Assembly: GCA_031308135.1 (NCBI GenBank)
Contig: JAHLJT010000631.1
Span: 193,877,685-193,941,684 of the forward strand
Source: Acheta domesticus
Taxonomy: Eukaryota > Arthropoda > Insecta > Orthoptera > Gryllidae
Direction of reading: 5' to 3'
Length of the DNA: 64,000 nt
Shown: positions 1 to 10,441 of the stretch, piece by piece
Position numbering within the stretch: the stretch's first letter is position 1
How the letters are laid out: the number at the start of each line of letters is the position of its first letter
Notes under the pieces: model-generated
Database searches by the model: none
The model's input: the letters and a program-made list of their open reading frames with translations, nothing else
What the model was told of the DNA's origin: nothing
Translations under genes and position numbers: made by a program

Positions 1-2085
1 AGATTAAAAGGGCGCTGAAATGAAAATTAAGTTAGCATTTTTTTTGCTGAAGAAAAGAACTCTTTAAATGGGCGAACACATCAGTTATTGTATATTTTTC
101 TTAAAATTTCAACCCGTGTGTCCGAGAATAACTTTTAAAAAATATATAAATAATGATCAAATGCACTATGGAAGGACATGTCAATGAAATGTTTTTTGTT
201 TGTTTTTTTCATTATGAGATACTCTTCAAATTTCAAAGAACAAACCAAGTAGATTACATCGCATCGAAACTTTAGATAACAAGGGTGTTTTTGGTTATTT
301 GAGGGCTTAATGTTGCTACGCCAGACCTTTGGGTCCTATACCGCAATCAATTTCAGAGCAAAAGGGCGTCGTTTCTACTGTATAAGTAGGTGTACAATTT
401 TTCACAGAGTACACTCAATTTATGTAATTGGATTTTAGTAGTAAATTCATTATAAGGTGACATTACTAATCATCCACGAAGCAACAAAGACATAAACAAT
501 TGAATGTTTTCTAGTAGGGTTTTCAACAATGATTGAATTTCTGTCTTGAATTATATATGGCAAGGAAAACATTTTAAACTTGTACGTCAAAAATGTTAAA
601 TAGTTGTACAAAATTTGAAGTTCGGCATTAAATCATCGCCAATAAAGAAATAGGATAGTTTGTGTAGCACCCTCGGCAAATGTTACGTGTCCGAGTCTTT
701 AGACTCACGAATGTTTCCATGTGATTCCGGTTGCAAATCAAAAACCTAAATACCACCTAGCCTATATTATTCTAAATGAACACGCATCGTTTCATAGTTG
801 CTCAGTGTACTACCATGTACTAGATATCTGCTATTTCGTCGCCAACATCTTATGAAGAATACAACACAATAGTACGAGGATACACACGTGTGAAGAATAT
901 ATATGAAATTAACATGCCTTTTTCGAGTTGTATAACGTTATCCTTATTTAAAGGATTTAAATATTGTTGTGTACCTCAATTAACTGTAGAATAATAAATT
1001 ATTCTCTCTTCCCTTTCCCCCAATCTACGAATAAAACGTTTCTATTACTTTCTCATACCTTCCTAGTTGTTACCCATTTCCAATAGCATTGGCTTTACTT
1101 TACACGCTATCCCAATTTTGTTCTATAATTTTATTTGGCTCTCACGTCTCTTGTTCTTGGGAGTAATTTCTCTTGCTCGTTTATTTACGCCCCTTCTGGC
1201 GAGTCCGTCACAAGAACATATGTGACTACATGTGCCAAACGTTTCTCGGAACTCGATGTGGGGCATATCTTCTTCCCGGCCAAAAAAGGACCAAGGAAAT
1301 AAAATCAAAATTTGTAGAGAGCTGAGCCTCACATTACAACGCACAGCTTTACGACTTCAAAAGTTAGTCGCAAAACAAGAGAAGAGTGTAAAAGGGAATA
1401 GGAGAAAGTTGGCAGATTTTAAACACGATTACGAGTTAATATATTACGACAACTTTCGCATCTTCGCTATCTTCACAAAAAGCCTTTTGAAGAATAAGGA
1501 CTTTATATTGCAAAACACTTTTTCCCCCTAAATGTTAATATGGTGAATATATTTCCAAAACACCGGTTTTATTCATGTGTGATCTAGACATTCATATTTT
1601 GAGCTTCCCTACGCCGTGGAATGAATAGAGTTAATTAGGTACAATTTTGATTGTACGTAGCTTTTAAACTTAGGATCAAAATAAGATGATATCCAAATTA
1701 GCAGGTATAAAAACAAACTAAAACTGAGTTTTGAAAGGCCTATTAATTGAACTAGTAATTTTATATCATCAGTTATTTTTTATCTGATCTTTTCATCATC
1801 CCGATCCTTTAACCACCCGTCACAACACGTAACAAATCCTTCCATTATCGTCTTTAATTAATAAATATTTTTAGGCGGGACCCTCCCTCTCGCCGGTGGT
1901 TGGAGGTGGCTGATCTGGGTTTGCCTTGAATACATATTTTAGTTAGAGTAAATTGTATATCTAACTTGACAAGTGGCCGAGATGATGAAGATGGTTTTGT
2001 TTAGAGGATCTAAGTCTAATGTGGGTATAAAATAGATTTACAGAATGATACAAGATGTTGGGCCTCTTATTTCGCTGCAACATAC
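1..2085. other. AT-rich DNA without a recognised feature
   Basis: I see no gene, RNA or clear repeat here. The few open frames, for example 1232-1531 on the plus strand, are short, lack recognisable motifs and overlap an antisense ORF of similar length. The composition is AT-rich, like most of the window background. Confidence 0.5.
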
Positions 2086-2087
2086 CT

Positions 2088-2170
2088 GCTTTAGGCGGGA
2101 TTCGAACGCAAAAAAAACGGATATCATGAACATTAATGCCTCAGGATCCTACCCCACCTAGGCCACGCAG
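2088..2170 (-). repeat. tRNA-like unit (SINE head), minus strand
   Basis: On the minus strand an RNA polymerase III A box, TGGCCTAGGTGG (2154-2165), precedes a B box, GTTCGAATCCC (2097-2107), at about tRNA spacing. The pair marks a tRNA-derived unit, most probably the head of a decayed SINE. An A-run between the boxes and no evident seven-base acceptor stem argue against a functional tRNA gene. A second B-box-like site lies about 150 bp to the right. Confidence 0.5.
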
Positions 2171-2239
2171 AAATGGAAGGAGAAAAATGGTGATTGGGAG
2201 AGTCTTAACATGCCACGACACCTAAGTAAAAATGTCGTA

Positions 2240-2312
2240 ACTTTGGCGGCATTCGAACTAGCAAATTTTCCATCAGACTACTAATAGGCATCCGCATATT
2301 TCTCTCCTTAAC
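2240..2312 (-). repeat. second, weaker tRNA-like unit
   Basis: The minus strand has a B-box-like sequence, AGTTCGAATGCC, near 2248-2260, but its A box is poorly preserved. It may be a decayed relative of the unit at 2088-2170. Only the B box and its surroundings support this call. Confidence 0.3.
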
Positions 2313-3000
2313 AAATTGATTATTTTTATTTGAAAATATAATAAAAGTACAATCCAGCTACCTATGCCCTTATCACAACTAAATTTTACACATGCGACAA
2401 ATACAAATGTACGTTACATTATTAATTAGTGAGAGAAGCAAGTCAATAATTATGTTCAAGATGTTTTATGAATGCCATCAAAATTAGATAAAAATGACAA
2501 AAAAATAATTTGTATTCACAGTGAAACTATAAAATGGAGAAAAATGTAAATACAATACTAAACATTTTAGGGCGAATACTTAAGAGCTTAAATATTTTGA
2601 TATTAAAAAAGGCGCAGAATATCTTCCAAACCTTCAAACAATTCGAAGGACATAGCTAACTTGTAAAATCATCATGACAAAATTCACTGCTGCAGTGGAC
2701 ACTGTTTTTCAAACTTTGAAAATTACACTGATTGTCGGTAACTTTCTCGACCTTTCAAAACTGACATTTGAAAGATCGGAGCTATGGATTACATTTCCTC
2801 CTAAAATAAGGACTTTATATTACATATAATATAATGTTAATAAATTTTATTTAAAATTGTAAAATTCTCTGAATAAATAAATATTCATACAATTTTTTTA
2901 TATTTAAAAAAACATTATTTTCCCTTCATTTTATGTCATTTTATAGGTCATTTTCTTCTAATTTTGTTTGTCTTTTATATGTCATATTCAAAGATTTTTT
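2313..3000. other. AT-rich DNA without a recognised feature
   Basis: Very AT-rich, with runs such as the tracts around 2820-2990. I see no coding potential, RNA gene or repeat structure. Confidence 0.5.
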
Positions 3001-3350
3001 AGGCCATCGGAATCGAAGTATTGGATATCCCCAATAGAAGGGATGCCTCCGAGAGGGACCAACGCTCTGTGACGGGTGGCTGCGGCGCAGAGGCGGAGCC
3101 TTTCAAGTGAAGTTCGCCGCGCACCTGCTCTCCGTGAATACCAAGCTCTGCCCTCACAAACACTGCTCGCACCCGCTCGCGACGCAGCTGCGGCTCCACT
3201 CCACATACCTGCGTGCCTGCCACTGCACTTCCTCGCAAAACCACAGACCTGACATAACCTGTCCTGCCTCGTAACGTACCGACCTGTCCCGTCCCCGTCC
3301 CCTCCCCGTCACGGTCCGTCCCGTCCCCGACCCGTCCCGTCCCGTTCGGT
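3000..3350. other. GC-rich island leading into a satellite
   Basis: Base composition switches abruptly from AT-rich to GC-rich near 3000. From about 3255 the island degrades into imperfect cccgtcccc-type repeats, which become the perfect 11-bp array to the right. Two overlapping minus-strand ORFs here are explained by high GC and have no recognisable motif. Confidence 0.5.
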
Positions 3351-3695
3351 CCCGTCCCCGACCCGTCCCCGACCCGTCCCCGACCCGTCCCCGACCCGTC
3401 CCCGACCCGTCCCCGACCCGTCCCCGACCCGTCCCCGACCCGTCCCCGACCCGTCCCCGACCCGTCCCCGACCCGTCCCCGACCCGTCCCCGACCCGTCC
3501 CCGACCCGTCCCCGACCCGTCCCCGACCCGTCCCCGACCCGTCCCCGACCCGTCCCCGACCCGTCCCCGACCCGTCCCCGACCCGTCCCCGACCCGTCCC
3601 CGACCCGTCCCCGACCCGTCCCCGACCCGTCCCCGACCCGTCCCCGACCCGTCCCCGACCCGTCCCCGACCCGTCCCCGACCCGTCCCCGACCCG
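3351..3695. repeat. 11-bp GC-rich satellite array
   Basis: The unit CCCGTCCCCGA repeats about 31 times with no visible change, then ends abruptly in AT-rich DNA after 3695. Imperfect variants of the unit extend left to about 3255. The uniformity suggests recent expansion, and the strand bias (C-rich on plus, G-rich on minus) could favour unusual structures. I see no gene function. Confidence 0.95.
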
Positions 3696-3699
3696 TAAC

Positions 3700-4655
3700 C
3701 TTTATTGTTTAACAGCTGATGTTAAATTAAACTAATAATATCAATGTTGAGTTTTTTTGATAATAAAATATATTAAATATTTATATTTGTATATTGAATT
3801 CCAATTTGAATTCGCTTGAAGTGTAGAATGTTTCTTTATGTCAACGCCTCCGGAAGACATTGTAATGAAAATTACTAATAAAATTCTTGAATGACAGCAT
3901 TCAAGAACTTCAAATATTGTAATTCCAATTTGCAGTCAATTTCATTTTGAGCTGCAGATAACTACTAATGTAAAACATTTTGCCTTCATCAACATTTCTT
4001 AATTAGTTGCAATATCTAATAACATATGCATATTTCGACTCTTAAGAGATAATTATTACTCTTCCAGCAAATAAGTGGGTTCATAATGTTATAAGTAATA
4101 CAGAAAGTCTAGAGTTTGCTTGCGCCATCTGAAATCATACAGCAAGTCGTGTTATTCGTTTCTGCTTATACCTCTCTTACTCCTTATATGTCTTCTCTTT
4201 ATGAATTTTAGAGAAGAACTTAATATAGAATTGAAACGGAGACTCATCCGCTCAAGCTAATCCCCAGAGTTGAAATAAACTGTTTATTAAAAAAAAACAC
4301 TGAGAAGAATTTCATCAAATGAAGTCTGACGAGTTTAACAATGTTTTTTTAATTAATATCGGTAGCCGTGATTGACGTCTTGATGACATAATTGATTAAA
4401 AATTGAGTGCTCTACTCAACATATTGAATATTCAACTAATATAATGGAAAAAGATTATTAGTGTAGTGACTAATTAACACATTATGTATCATGAGAACAT
4501 GATCGAATTCCCTGACAGCGAGTTATTTGACATCAACTTTTCGTACAAACTACTCTTAAAGCAGTTTGAAACCTGGAATTTTACTGCCCCTCGCCGCAAT
4601 TTCGCCATCTTTCTCTATATCGCTCAGCAACTCTCCTACCTTTTAACACTTTCTG
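3700..4655. other. AT-rich DNA without a recognised feature
   Basis: No gene, RNA or repeat recognised between the satellite and the first family A SINE. Confidence 0.5.
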
Positions 4656-5188
4656 TATAGTCCGTCTAGTGCAGTGCTTCTTACCAGGAGGTCCTAGGGT
4701 TTGAGTCCGACGGTGGCAGGATTTCCGATACAAGCTAAACCGCTATATCTAATTCGTCAGTTGTGTGGAGGAGAATGCTGGATGAATGCTATCTAAAAGT
4801 ACCGATCAGGCCGGCGGCTGTAATTGATATTTTTTCATGGTTTCTCCGATGAACACCAGGCGAATGCTGTAGCAAACCGGACTGCGCCCGATTTTTCTTC
4901 CTTTTCTTTTTTCTATCCTTATATACACTGACATGCACTACTCTATCACACACGTCGAGAGACCAGTCGGGAGATTACAGCATTTACAGGCTGGGACGGT
5001 GGCATGCTGGTGGGGGATTACTTCTTGACGAAAAAGAAAACAAACGTAGGTCGGTGTCGGATTTCGCCATCCACCCGGGAAGATCACGGCCACGTCCCGT
5101 GATGAAAACTTGCACTGCACTTATGGAAATAATGATCTTAGCAGTTGACGCGCTCGGAATGTCCACTCAATCAATCAACGAATCAATC
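4656..5188 (+). repeat. SINE family A, copy 1
   Basis: Plus-strand copy of the dominant SINE. The tRNA-like head keeps a B-box-like GGTTTGAGTCC near 4697-4710, but the A box is decayed. The body shares with the other copies the gaacaccaggcgaatgc segment, the cggtcgggag and ggtaggtcgg segments, and an (AATC)n-type 3' tail ending near 5188. It is visibly more diverged than the copy at 8362-8849. Confidence 0.8.
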
Positions 5189-6600
5189 ATAGTCTGTTCA
5201 ACTTTCACCGCACCATCAATTACCACTTCGTGTCTTAAACGTCCATTCATTCTCCGTTGCTCCGTTGCATTGTTCTCTAGCTATCGTTCTTCCAGTATTG
5301 CAGTGGTCACTTGGCCGCAACGTCTCGGCCGCCATCTCTTCCGCTCCCAACAGCGCCCATGCGGCCGTTCGCCCACTTTGCTGCGGCTGTCGCTACGCCG
5401 GCGCTAGTAGAAGTTGTGTGTTCCCGCGGGACCGTTTCTTTCTTTTTCCTCTCCCCTGACCTTGTTAGGCGTGTGTGCCCTGCGGTCAACCAAACACATT
5501 TTCCTCTTCTGGTTTCTTTCGCATTTTATTTGTCGCTACGTAAGCGGATTCAGGGTTTTGATGTATATGTCAGTTTTGGAAACTTGGAATTATATTTAAT
5601 TAAACGATAAATACTGGCATAAGAACAATATTTAATGTAAAAATGTGTTTCAATATGTTATAAAGTTTACACAATTTCTTTTGATCAATAGAACAAAAGT
5701 TAGTATTTTCATACGAAACATATTCGAGCTCTCAAACCATTTTTAATTATTCAAACTCTTTCAAGCTCTCAAAAAATTCGATCTCTCAAACCATTATTTA
5801 ACAAAAAAAAACTTCACCGTTATTGAAGGATATAATAAAAATTCTTCGATGTATATTTTTAGAATGCATGACTTCAAGTATTTCTGTATTTTTCTGCTCA
5901 TTTAAAAACGGTTAAAGAAATAAATAATTTCGTTTCCTGCCTCTGTTTTCTAAACTAAGGATGACAGTTTCATTCAAGTGGTTCTTCCAGAGCGAAAATC
6001 AAGAACTTGTAGGTAACGTCGTTGAGTAAACTCAATTTCGGTAAAGTGAGTGGATACATTCAGGAAAACATCGACTCCGGACGTAACTTCATTACCGTTG
6101 ATCAAAGTGTTCCTGACATCTCGACTACATGGCAGAGGGTCGCAAATACAGTCTGCCATTTAGGAAGATCCACGAGGTTAAATAGCTTATTTACTGAAAG
6201 TCAAAATTCTTGCTCTGAAAACTAATATTTTATGTAGTTTGTACTTAGTGATAGTCAAATTACAAAATTATGACATTTCAGTGAGTTCACAGAAAAATTA
6301 TTATACAATTGTAAATTTTTTGAAAATGTGAATTTATTATTAGATTCATACTATTTAGGTCTAAGTCTCGTAAATGGACTCACAACCATCAGCGTGTTAG
6401 CGAAAATGGATTTATTTTGGAATATTGTTGACTATAGTTCTTTTACAAATTATTTTTAAAAATTAACTCTATTTCGTTTCAAATACCAAATGTGAAATAA
6501 TAAACTTACTAACAGAATTGGTTATTTGAAAATAGTTCGTAAAGGTGTTTCTTTCATCTTTATATCTCACTAGCCTGTGAGACAAGAGTGAGACATTCTT
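5189..6600. other. No gene recognised; small GC patch at 5310-5420
   Basis: A CpG-rich patch at about 5310-5420 includes a GCCGCCATCT sequence, resembling YY1-type sites, but promoter function is not shown. The rest is AT-rich with no supportable ORF or repeat. The DNA immediately left of the LINE at 6600 has no LINE-like coding sequence, so the LINE is truncated near there. Confidence 0.45.
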
Positions 6601-6610
6601 GTAAACATAC

Positions 6611-7825
6611 ATGAAAGTTCATTTCATGATTACATTAAGAAGTTACATTAAGAAAGAATGGGAAATTAAAAAATGGCTCTACGATGGGCAACACGGGTTC
6701 AGGAGTGGTTACTCATGCGAAAGTCAGGTAGTCACGCTATTTCAGGATCTAGCGGATGAAATTGACGCGGGCGGGAGAGTAGACGCAGTAGTTATAGATT
6801 TTGCCAAAGCGTTTGATGTCGTTCCACACGATCGGCTTGTACAGAAATTAATGAATTCAGGCATAGATCCCAGGGTGGTGGCGTGGATTAGCGAATTTCT
6901 GCGAGATAGAAAACAGAAAGTCCGAATTGGGCAAGAGTTATCTTCCGGGGCAAGCGTTACGTCAGGAATACCGCAGGGGAGTGTCATTGGACCCCTTCTA
7001 TTTCTAGCCTTCGTCAATGATCTGCCGGCGCAATTAACCTCAAATGTTCGGCTATTTGCAGACGATTGCATAATATATCGTAGTATTAATTCGGAAAGAG
7101 ATGAAGAAATTCTGCAACGTGATCTTGAGGCGTTATATTACTGGGCGGAAAATAATGGAATGTCCATAAATAGCTCTAAAAGTAAATCCATCACTTTTGG
7201 CAGAGGTCGTAATTACAGCGAAACAAATTATCGTTTAAATAATGACATTATTCCGAGAGTTTCCTCGTGCAAGTACCTAGGAATTCATTTCGATAGTAAA
7301 TTAAGTTGGAAAAAACACGTAGATTTTGTTGTAGGAAAAGCCTGGAGATCTCTTCACTTTGTAATGCGCATCCTAAAAAAGAGTACCGCAAACGCGAGGG
7401 AAATTGCTTATTTATCACTTGTTCGTCCGATAATGGAATATGGAACAATTTGTTGGGATCCGCACAAAATTATGCAGTGTAAACACTTGGAAAGGATTCA
7501 GCGTAGGGCAGCTAAATTTACTTTCAGGGACAAGAAAACGGCAGGGTGGGATTCACTCAAAAATAGGCGATCAGTAGCAAGACTCTGCGCCTTGTATAAA
7601 GCTGATAATGGTCATCCAGCTTGGAAAGAAATTAATCGGCGGCTATGTATTCCTACATACATCAGTAGAGTGGATCACAGGCACAAAATAAATTTAAGAC
7701 AGCAGAGAACGAATGTCGGGAAATTTTGTATTACAAATCGAACGATTACGGAATGGAATAGATTGCCTGCAAAAACCTTTGAACCCTTTCCTCAAAGTGT
7801 TCAACAGTTTAGGAAATTAATTTAG
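6611..7825 (+). CDS. Reverse transcriptase of a CR1/L2-like LINE (5' truncated)
   Basis: The 404-codon ORF covers most of a non-LTR reverse transcriptase, the enzyme that copies LINE RNA at a nicked target. Visible motifs in order are QHGFRSG (about 27-33), motif A VVIDFAKAFD with catalytic Asp63, motif B SGIPQGSVIGPLLF (about 118-131), motif C FADD at 149-152, and a KYLGIHFD thumb-region motif near residue 224. A basic C-terminal region follows, ending RKLI. It lacks the apurinic endonuclease and the first RT blocks of an intact LINE. The first few codons before KKWLYDGQHGFR may be flanking DNA, so the ATG at 6611 is probably not native. The frame is open throughout, suggesting fairly recent insertion. 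CR1/L2 grouping is inferred from motif style and the 3' tail. Confidence 0.85.
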   Translation: MKVHFMITLRSYIKKEWEIKKWLYDGQHGFRSGYSCESQVVTLFQDLADEIDAGGRVDAVVIDFAKAFDVVPHDRLVQKLMNSGIDPRVVAWISEFLRDRKQKVRIGQELSSGASVTSGIPQGSVIGPLLFLAFVNDLPAQLTSNVRLFADDCIIYRSINSERDEEILQRDLEALYYWAENNGMSINSSKSKSITFGRGRNYSETNYRLNNDIIPRVSSCKYLGIHFDSKLSWKKHVDFVVGKAWRSLHFVMRILKKSTANAREIAYLSLVRPIMEYGTICWDPHKIMQCKHLERIQRRAAKFTFRDKKTAGWDSLKNRRSVARLCALYKADNGHPAWKEINRRLCIPTYISRVDHRHKINLRQQRTNVGKFCITNRTITEWNRLPAKTFEPFPQSVQQFRKLI

Positions 7826-8180
7826 GGTATTATTAAGTAAATGAGGGAGAATAGTGAGTTATATAGCGATGCATATAATATCTATTGTGAAGTGAGGTGT
7901 CGTGCAGTGTATAGCAGAGAAATGAAGAAGCAAATGTTTTCAGGTCTTAGTGAAGTGAAGTGCAGTGAAGTGCAGTGAAGTGCAGTGTGATCCGGATTGT
8001 ATAAACATTCAGTGCGGAGTTAGAGTATAGAAGTTTGTTTGTTTGTTTGTTTTTCTTCTCTCTCTTTCTTTTTTTTTCTTTCTTTTTATTTTCTCTCTTA
8101 ATGTAATTTATTATTTAATGACTGTGTATTTTTATGTTTTTGTAATTAGCTGCCACCGGGTTATACCCATTTTCAGTTTA

Positions 8181-8181
8181 A

Positions 8182-8214
<33 letters not shown>
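8181..8214 (+). repeat. (CTAT)n tail of the LINE
   Basis: About eight tandem CTAT units lie directly after the LINE 3' UTR. They are best read as the short-repeat 3' end of the element, though later microsatellite expansion is likely. Confidence 0.75.
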
Positions 8215-8215
<1 letters not shown>

Positions 8216-8348
8216 TACTTTTAGAACGTTGTAGCAAATGATACTGCTATTTTCTGTTGGGTATACATTTATCATTAACTGGACAAATTGGAAATACCAC
8301 TTGAAAATAATAGATTACCTGTTATTGCCCCGATATTTATCACAGAAT

Positions 8349-8862
8349 AACTATTAAACAGTAGGGCATCACCTGATGTCACTGCAATGCCCCTGCCCCG
8401 GAGGTTCTGGGTTCGAGTTCCCACGAGGACAGGGTGTCGAAAACGATACTAGCGAGATTCTAGGTCGACTTCAGTCGCTGTCTGGAGGAGCATTCTAGCG
8501 CCCGGCTGCGGTGTTTCTCTGATCATCACCAGGCGAATGACGAAACATTACCTTAACAAAAGGGGCCACTCACGATCTTTCTTCCCCATTCTTTGTCCAA
8601 TCTACACTCCTTACTTACACATACATGCACTACACTAACACATCCGGTCGGGAGCTTAGCTCTTCTGGGGTGGTGCCCTGCTGGTGAGAGATACTTGGTT
8701 GTGGAAAACCCCGCTAATCAATAGGTAGGTCGGCGCCGGATTTCACCATTCACGGGGAAGGACACCGCCGCCTCCCGAGGAAAAGATGCACTACAGTTAC
8801 TTCAATAACCTTAGTAATTGAAGCACCCTGAATCACTAATCAATTAATAAACTATTAAGCAG
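8349..8862 (+). repeat. SINE family A, copy 2, with target-site duplication
   Basis: This is the best-bounded copy of family A. AACTATTAAACAG (8349-8361) and AACTATTAAGCAG (8850-8862) form a 13-bp target-site duplication with one mismatch, so the element is 8362-8849 (488 bp). The tRNA-derived head has a B box GGTTCGAGTTCC near 8409-8421. A long body follows, and the 3' end reads gaatcactaatcaatta, an AATC-type repeat tail. Related copies lie at 4656, 11236, 14644, 19326, 32259, 39607, 58321 and 63711. SINEs are non-coding, RNA polymerase III-transcribed and mobilised by a partner LINE. The partner is unknown. Confidence 0.9.
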
Positions 8863-8961
8863 CCTCCCTAGCTCCGTTCCCAGTCAGTTCCGTTCACTCT
8901 GTCAGCAACTCTCGCCTCGCCCTTTTCCCAATCCCTCACAGCCTCGTCCGATCCACTCCCT

Positions 8962-9522
8962 TCCCACCTTTCTTTTTTTTAATTTTATTTATTCTCCTTG
9001 ATCGGCAGTTGTTGCCTTACAAAGGTTTTTAACAATATTTACAATAAACGTTTACATAATTTTTCGAGGGTCTTCCAAGGTGGGACCTCTTGATAACTGA
9101 TTGTTAATTTAACACTGAATATAAAAAACAGTAAATGTACAAAACAATGAATATTTACAGCAAAGAGTTTCTATTCTGTCTTAATGTGGGAAGAAATGAT
9201 CTGTAGTAAGAATTAGACTATTACAATTGCAAATTATGGAGGATGAAGGAGATCTTTGCTATGTCGGGTTTTAATTCTGGGAAAAGGATTTGAAGTTTTG
9301 CCAAGCTTATAAATTGTTGTAGCGGGGCAGGAGGGTAAGGATGAATAGAATCTTAGGGATGATTTGGAAATCCATTTCTTTAAGGGTTCAATAGAGAGTT
9401 CGTTTAGAATTTGATTGTTCCGTATGTACCATGGAGCTTTTAGTGCATTGCGTAGAAATCTATTTTGAATAACTTCCAGTTTATGAAATGTTGATTTAGG
9501 TACACCTCCCCATCCCACCTTT
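8962..9522 (-). mobile_element. Jockey-like LINE 3' fragment with 10-bp target duplication
   Basis: A short LINE 3' end inserted on the minus strand. TCCCACCTTT occurs at 8962-8971 and 9513-9522, an exact 10-bp target-site duplication, giving an insert of about 8972-9512. The plus-strand T-run at 8973-8980 is the poly(A)-type 3' end. The coding remnant (minus, stop near 9234) reads LEVIQNRFLRNALKAPWY and later NELSIEPLKKWI, matching the C-terminal tail of jockey-clade reverse transcriptases. The 3' UTR runs from 9233 down to the A-tail. Extreme 5' truncation of this kind is the usual fate of target-primed reverse transcription. Confidence 0.9.
9234..9512 (-). pseudogene. C-terminal end of a jockey-type reverse transcriptase
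   Basis: About 92 codons remain open. The visible pattern is the conserved C-terminal signature (IQNRFLRNALKAPWY, then IRNNQILNELSIEPL) that follows the RT domain in jockey-like LINEs. No catalytic motif is present. The apparent start at 9518 lies in the duplicated target DNA, so the true insert begins near 9512. It is non-functional. Confidence 0.85.
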
Positions 9523-9612
9523 TTGCTGCGCCAGGCCTCGCCACAGGTCGCCCGGCTTTACGGTGTAAATGCATTACAGAATGAAATGACTTAAACAATT
9601 TCAGATAATGCC

Positions 9613-9818
9613 TATCCCCGGTGGCCGAGATCGCTAAAGCAGTAGCGTCGAAGCGATTACGGTTCTAGTCCCACCTCGGGCATGGTTGCGTTTGTGTTCG
9701 TCCTTTTACCCCCTCTCATCAACATATCATGTCGTCTTCACAAACACCACAACGTTAACCCCAATAGTGGTCGCTAATGACCTATATGTTGATGCGACCA
9801 TATAAAACAAAAGAAAAA
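9613..9818 (+). repeat. SINE family B, copy 1 (tRNA-derived)
   Basis: The tRNA-like head has an A box, GTGGCCGAGAT (about 9621-9631), and a B box, GGTTCTAGTCC (9661-9671), followed by a cctcgggcatggttg segment and an A-rich 3' end near 9805-9818. A minus-strand relative at 48583-48818 shares the B-box region and the gggcatggttg segment. The loop is not a credible tRNA anticodon arm, so this is a SINE rather than a tRNA gene. Confidence 0.75.
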
Positions 9819-10025
9819 TCAGGTAGCATTTAGAATCGAAACCTCATTAATTCTATCACTTAAGTATTCCTGCAAATATTCTGGAGTAAATACTCCCGTA
9901 TAACTTTTGGGCAACATACAGAAACATTCAATTTCACAATAATGTGTTCCAGTGCAATCATGTTGACACCATTCATTTCCAAGAGAAACGTACTGACAGT
10001 GTAAAATCTTTTGATTACGTTGCAA
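9819..10025 (-). other. Unrecognised cysteine-containing ORF
   Basis: A 68-codon open frame from a TTG, bounded upstream by an in-frame TAG, includes the cysteine-rich stretch CQHDCTGTHYCEIECFCML. I do not recognise a family. It could be an exon of an unknown gene or a chance ORF. There is no ATG and no convincing polypyrimidine/AG acceptor. It directly abuts the A-rich end of the SINE at 9818. Confidence 0.15.
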
Positions 10026-10139
10026 TGTACGCTAGATATGTCTCTCTCATAAAATATTCATTGAGTTTACGATAACCAACCATAGCGTAATCCAAATTCT
10101 CAAGCTCGTTTCCATCAACTCACGCACGTGAGCAACTAA

Positions 10140-10395
10140 CAGCCTCAGAGGCAAGCGAGGAGAATCTCGTATTGCATTACGGTAATGCTCCGGTCGAATT
10201 AAATTCAAACGCACGGAACGCTTCCCGGAATCGACTGCGCTTCTCGCGGCCCTCAATCTGCGCGCGCAGATCGTTCTGCGTGCGCAGCGCCCTGCGCGAG
10301 TCACGCTCACTTCCCTCCATCTGCGCACGCAGATAGGGCGCCTTCAGAGTACAGTCGAGTCTTTCTATCTCTGTACGCGGCATTGGCAATTTGTT
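10140..10395. other. CpG-rich patch with three 12-bp palindromes
   Basis: Three related sites, CTGCGCGCGCAG (10258-10269), CTGCGTGCGCAG (10276-10287) and CTGCGCACGCAG (10321-10332), lie within 75 bp. The first is a perfect palindrome; the other two each have one mismatched central pair. They loosely resemble NRF1-type GCGCA sites. On the minus strand, 10177-10389 is open with a charged repeat-like peptide (LRAQMEG, LRAQIEG), so a coding exon is an alternative. No start codon context or splice pair decides between them. Confidence 0.35.
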
Positions 10396-10441
10396 ACGTT
10401 AATGGTACCTAACAATACATAGCAGAAGTATCAGTTACCTT

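Larger units (their letters stand above)
6600..8214 (+). mobile_element. 5'-truncated CR1/L2-like non-LTR retrotransposon
   Basis: This element carries the reverse transcriptase ORF at 6611-7825, then a 3' UTR with short agtgaagtgc-type repeats (about 7945-7985), T-rich DNA and a terminal (CTAT)n tail at about 8181-8214. A 3' end made of short tandem repeats rather than poly(A) is typical of CR1/L2-type LINEs. The endonuclease, first ORF and start of the RT domain are missing, so this is a dead-on-arrival 5'-truncated insertion. The 5' boundary is set by loss of RT homology near 6600. I found no clear target-site duplication. Confidence 0.85.

Noticed and set aside
3351..3695. CRISPR-like array
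   Set aside because: Direct tandem 11-bp units without spacers, and the window is eukaryotic.
5054..5407. 117-codon plus-strand ORF
   Set aside because: Its first part is the 3' region of SINE family A copy 1 and the rest is flanking DNA, so it is not a gene.
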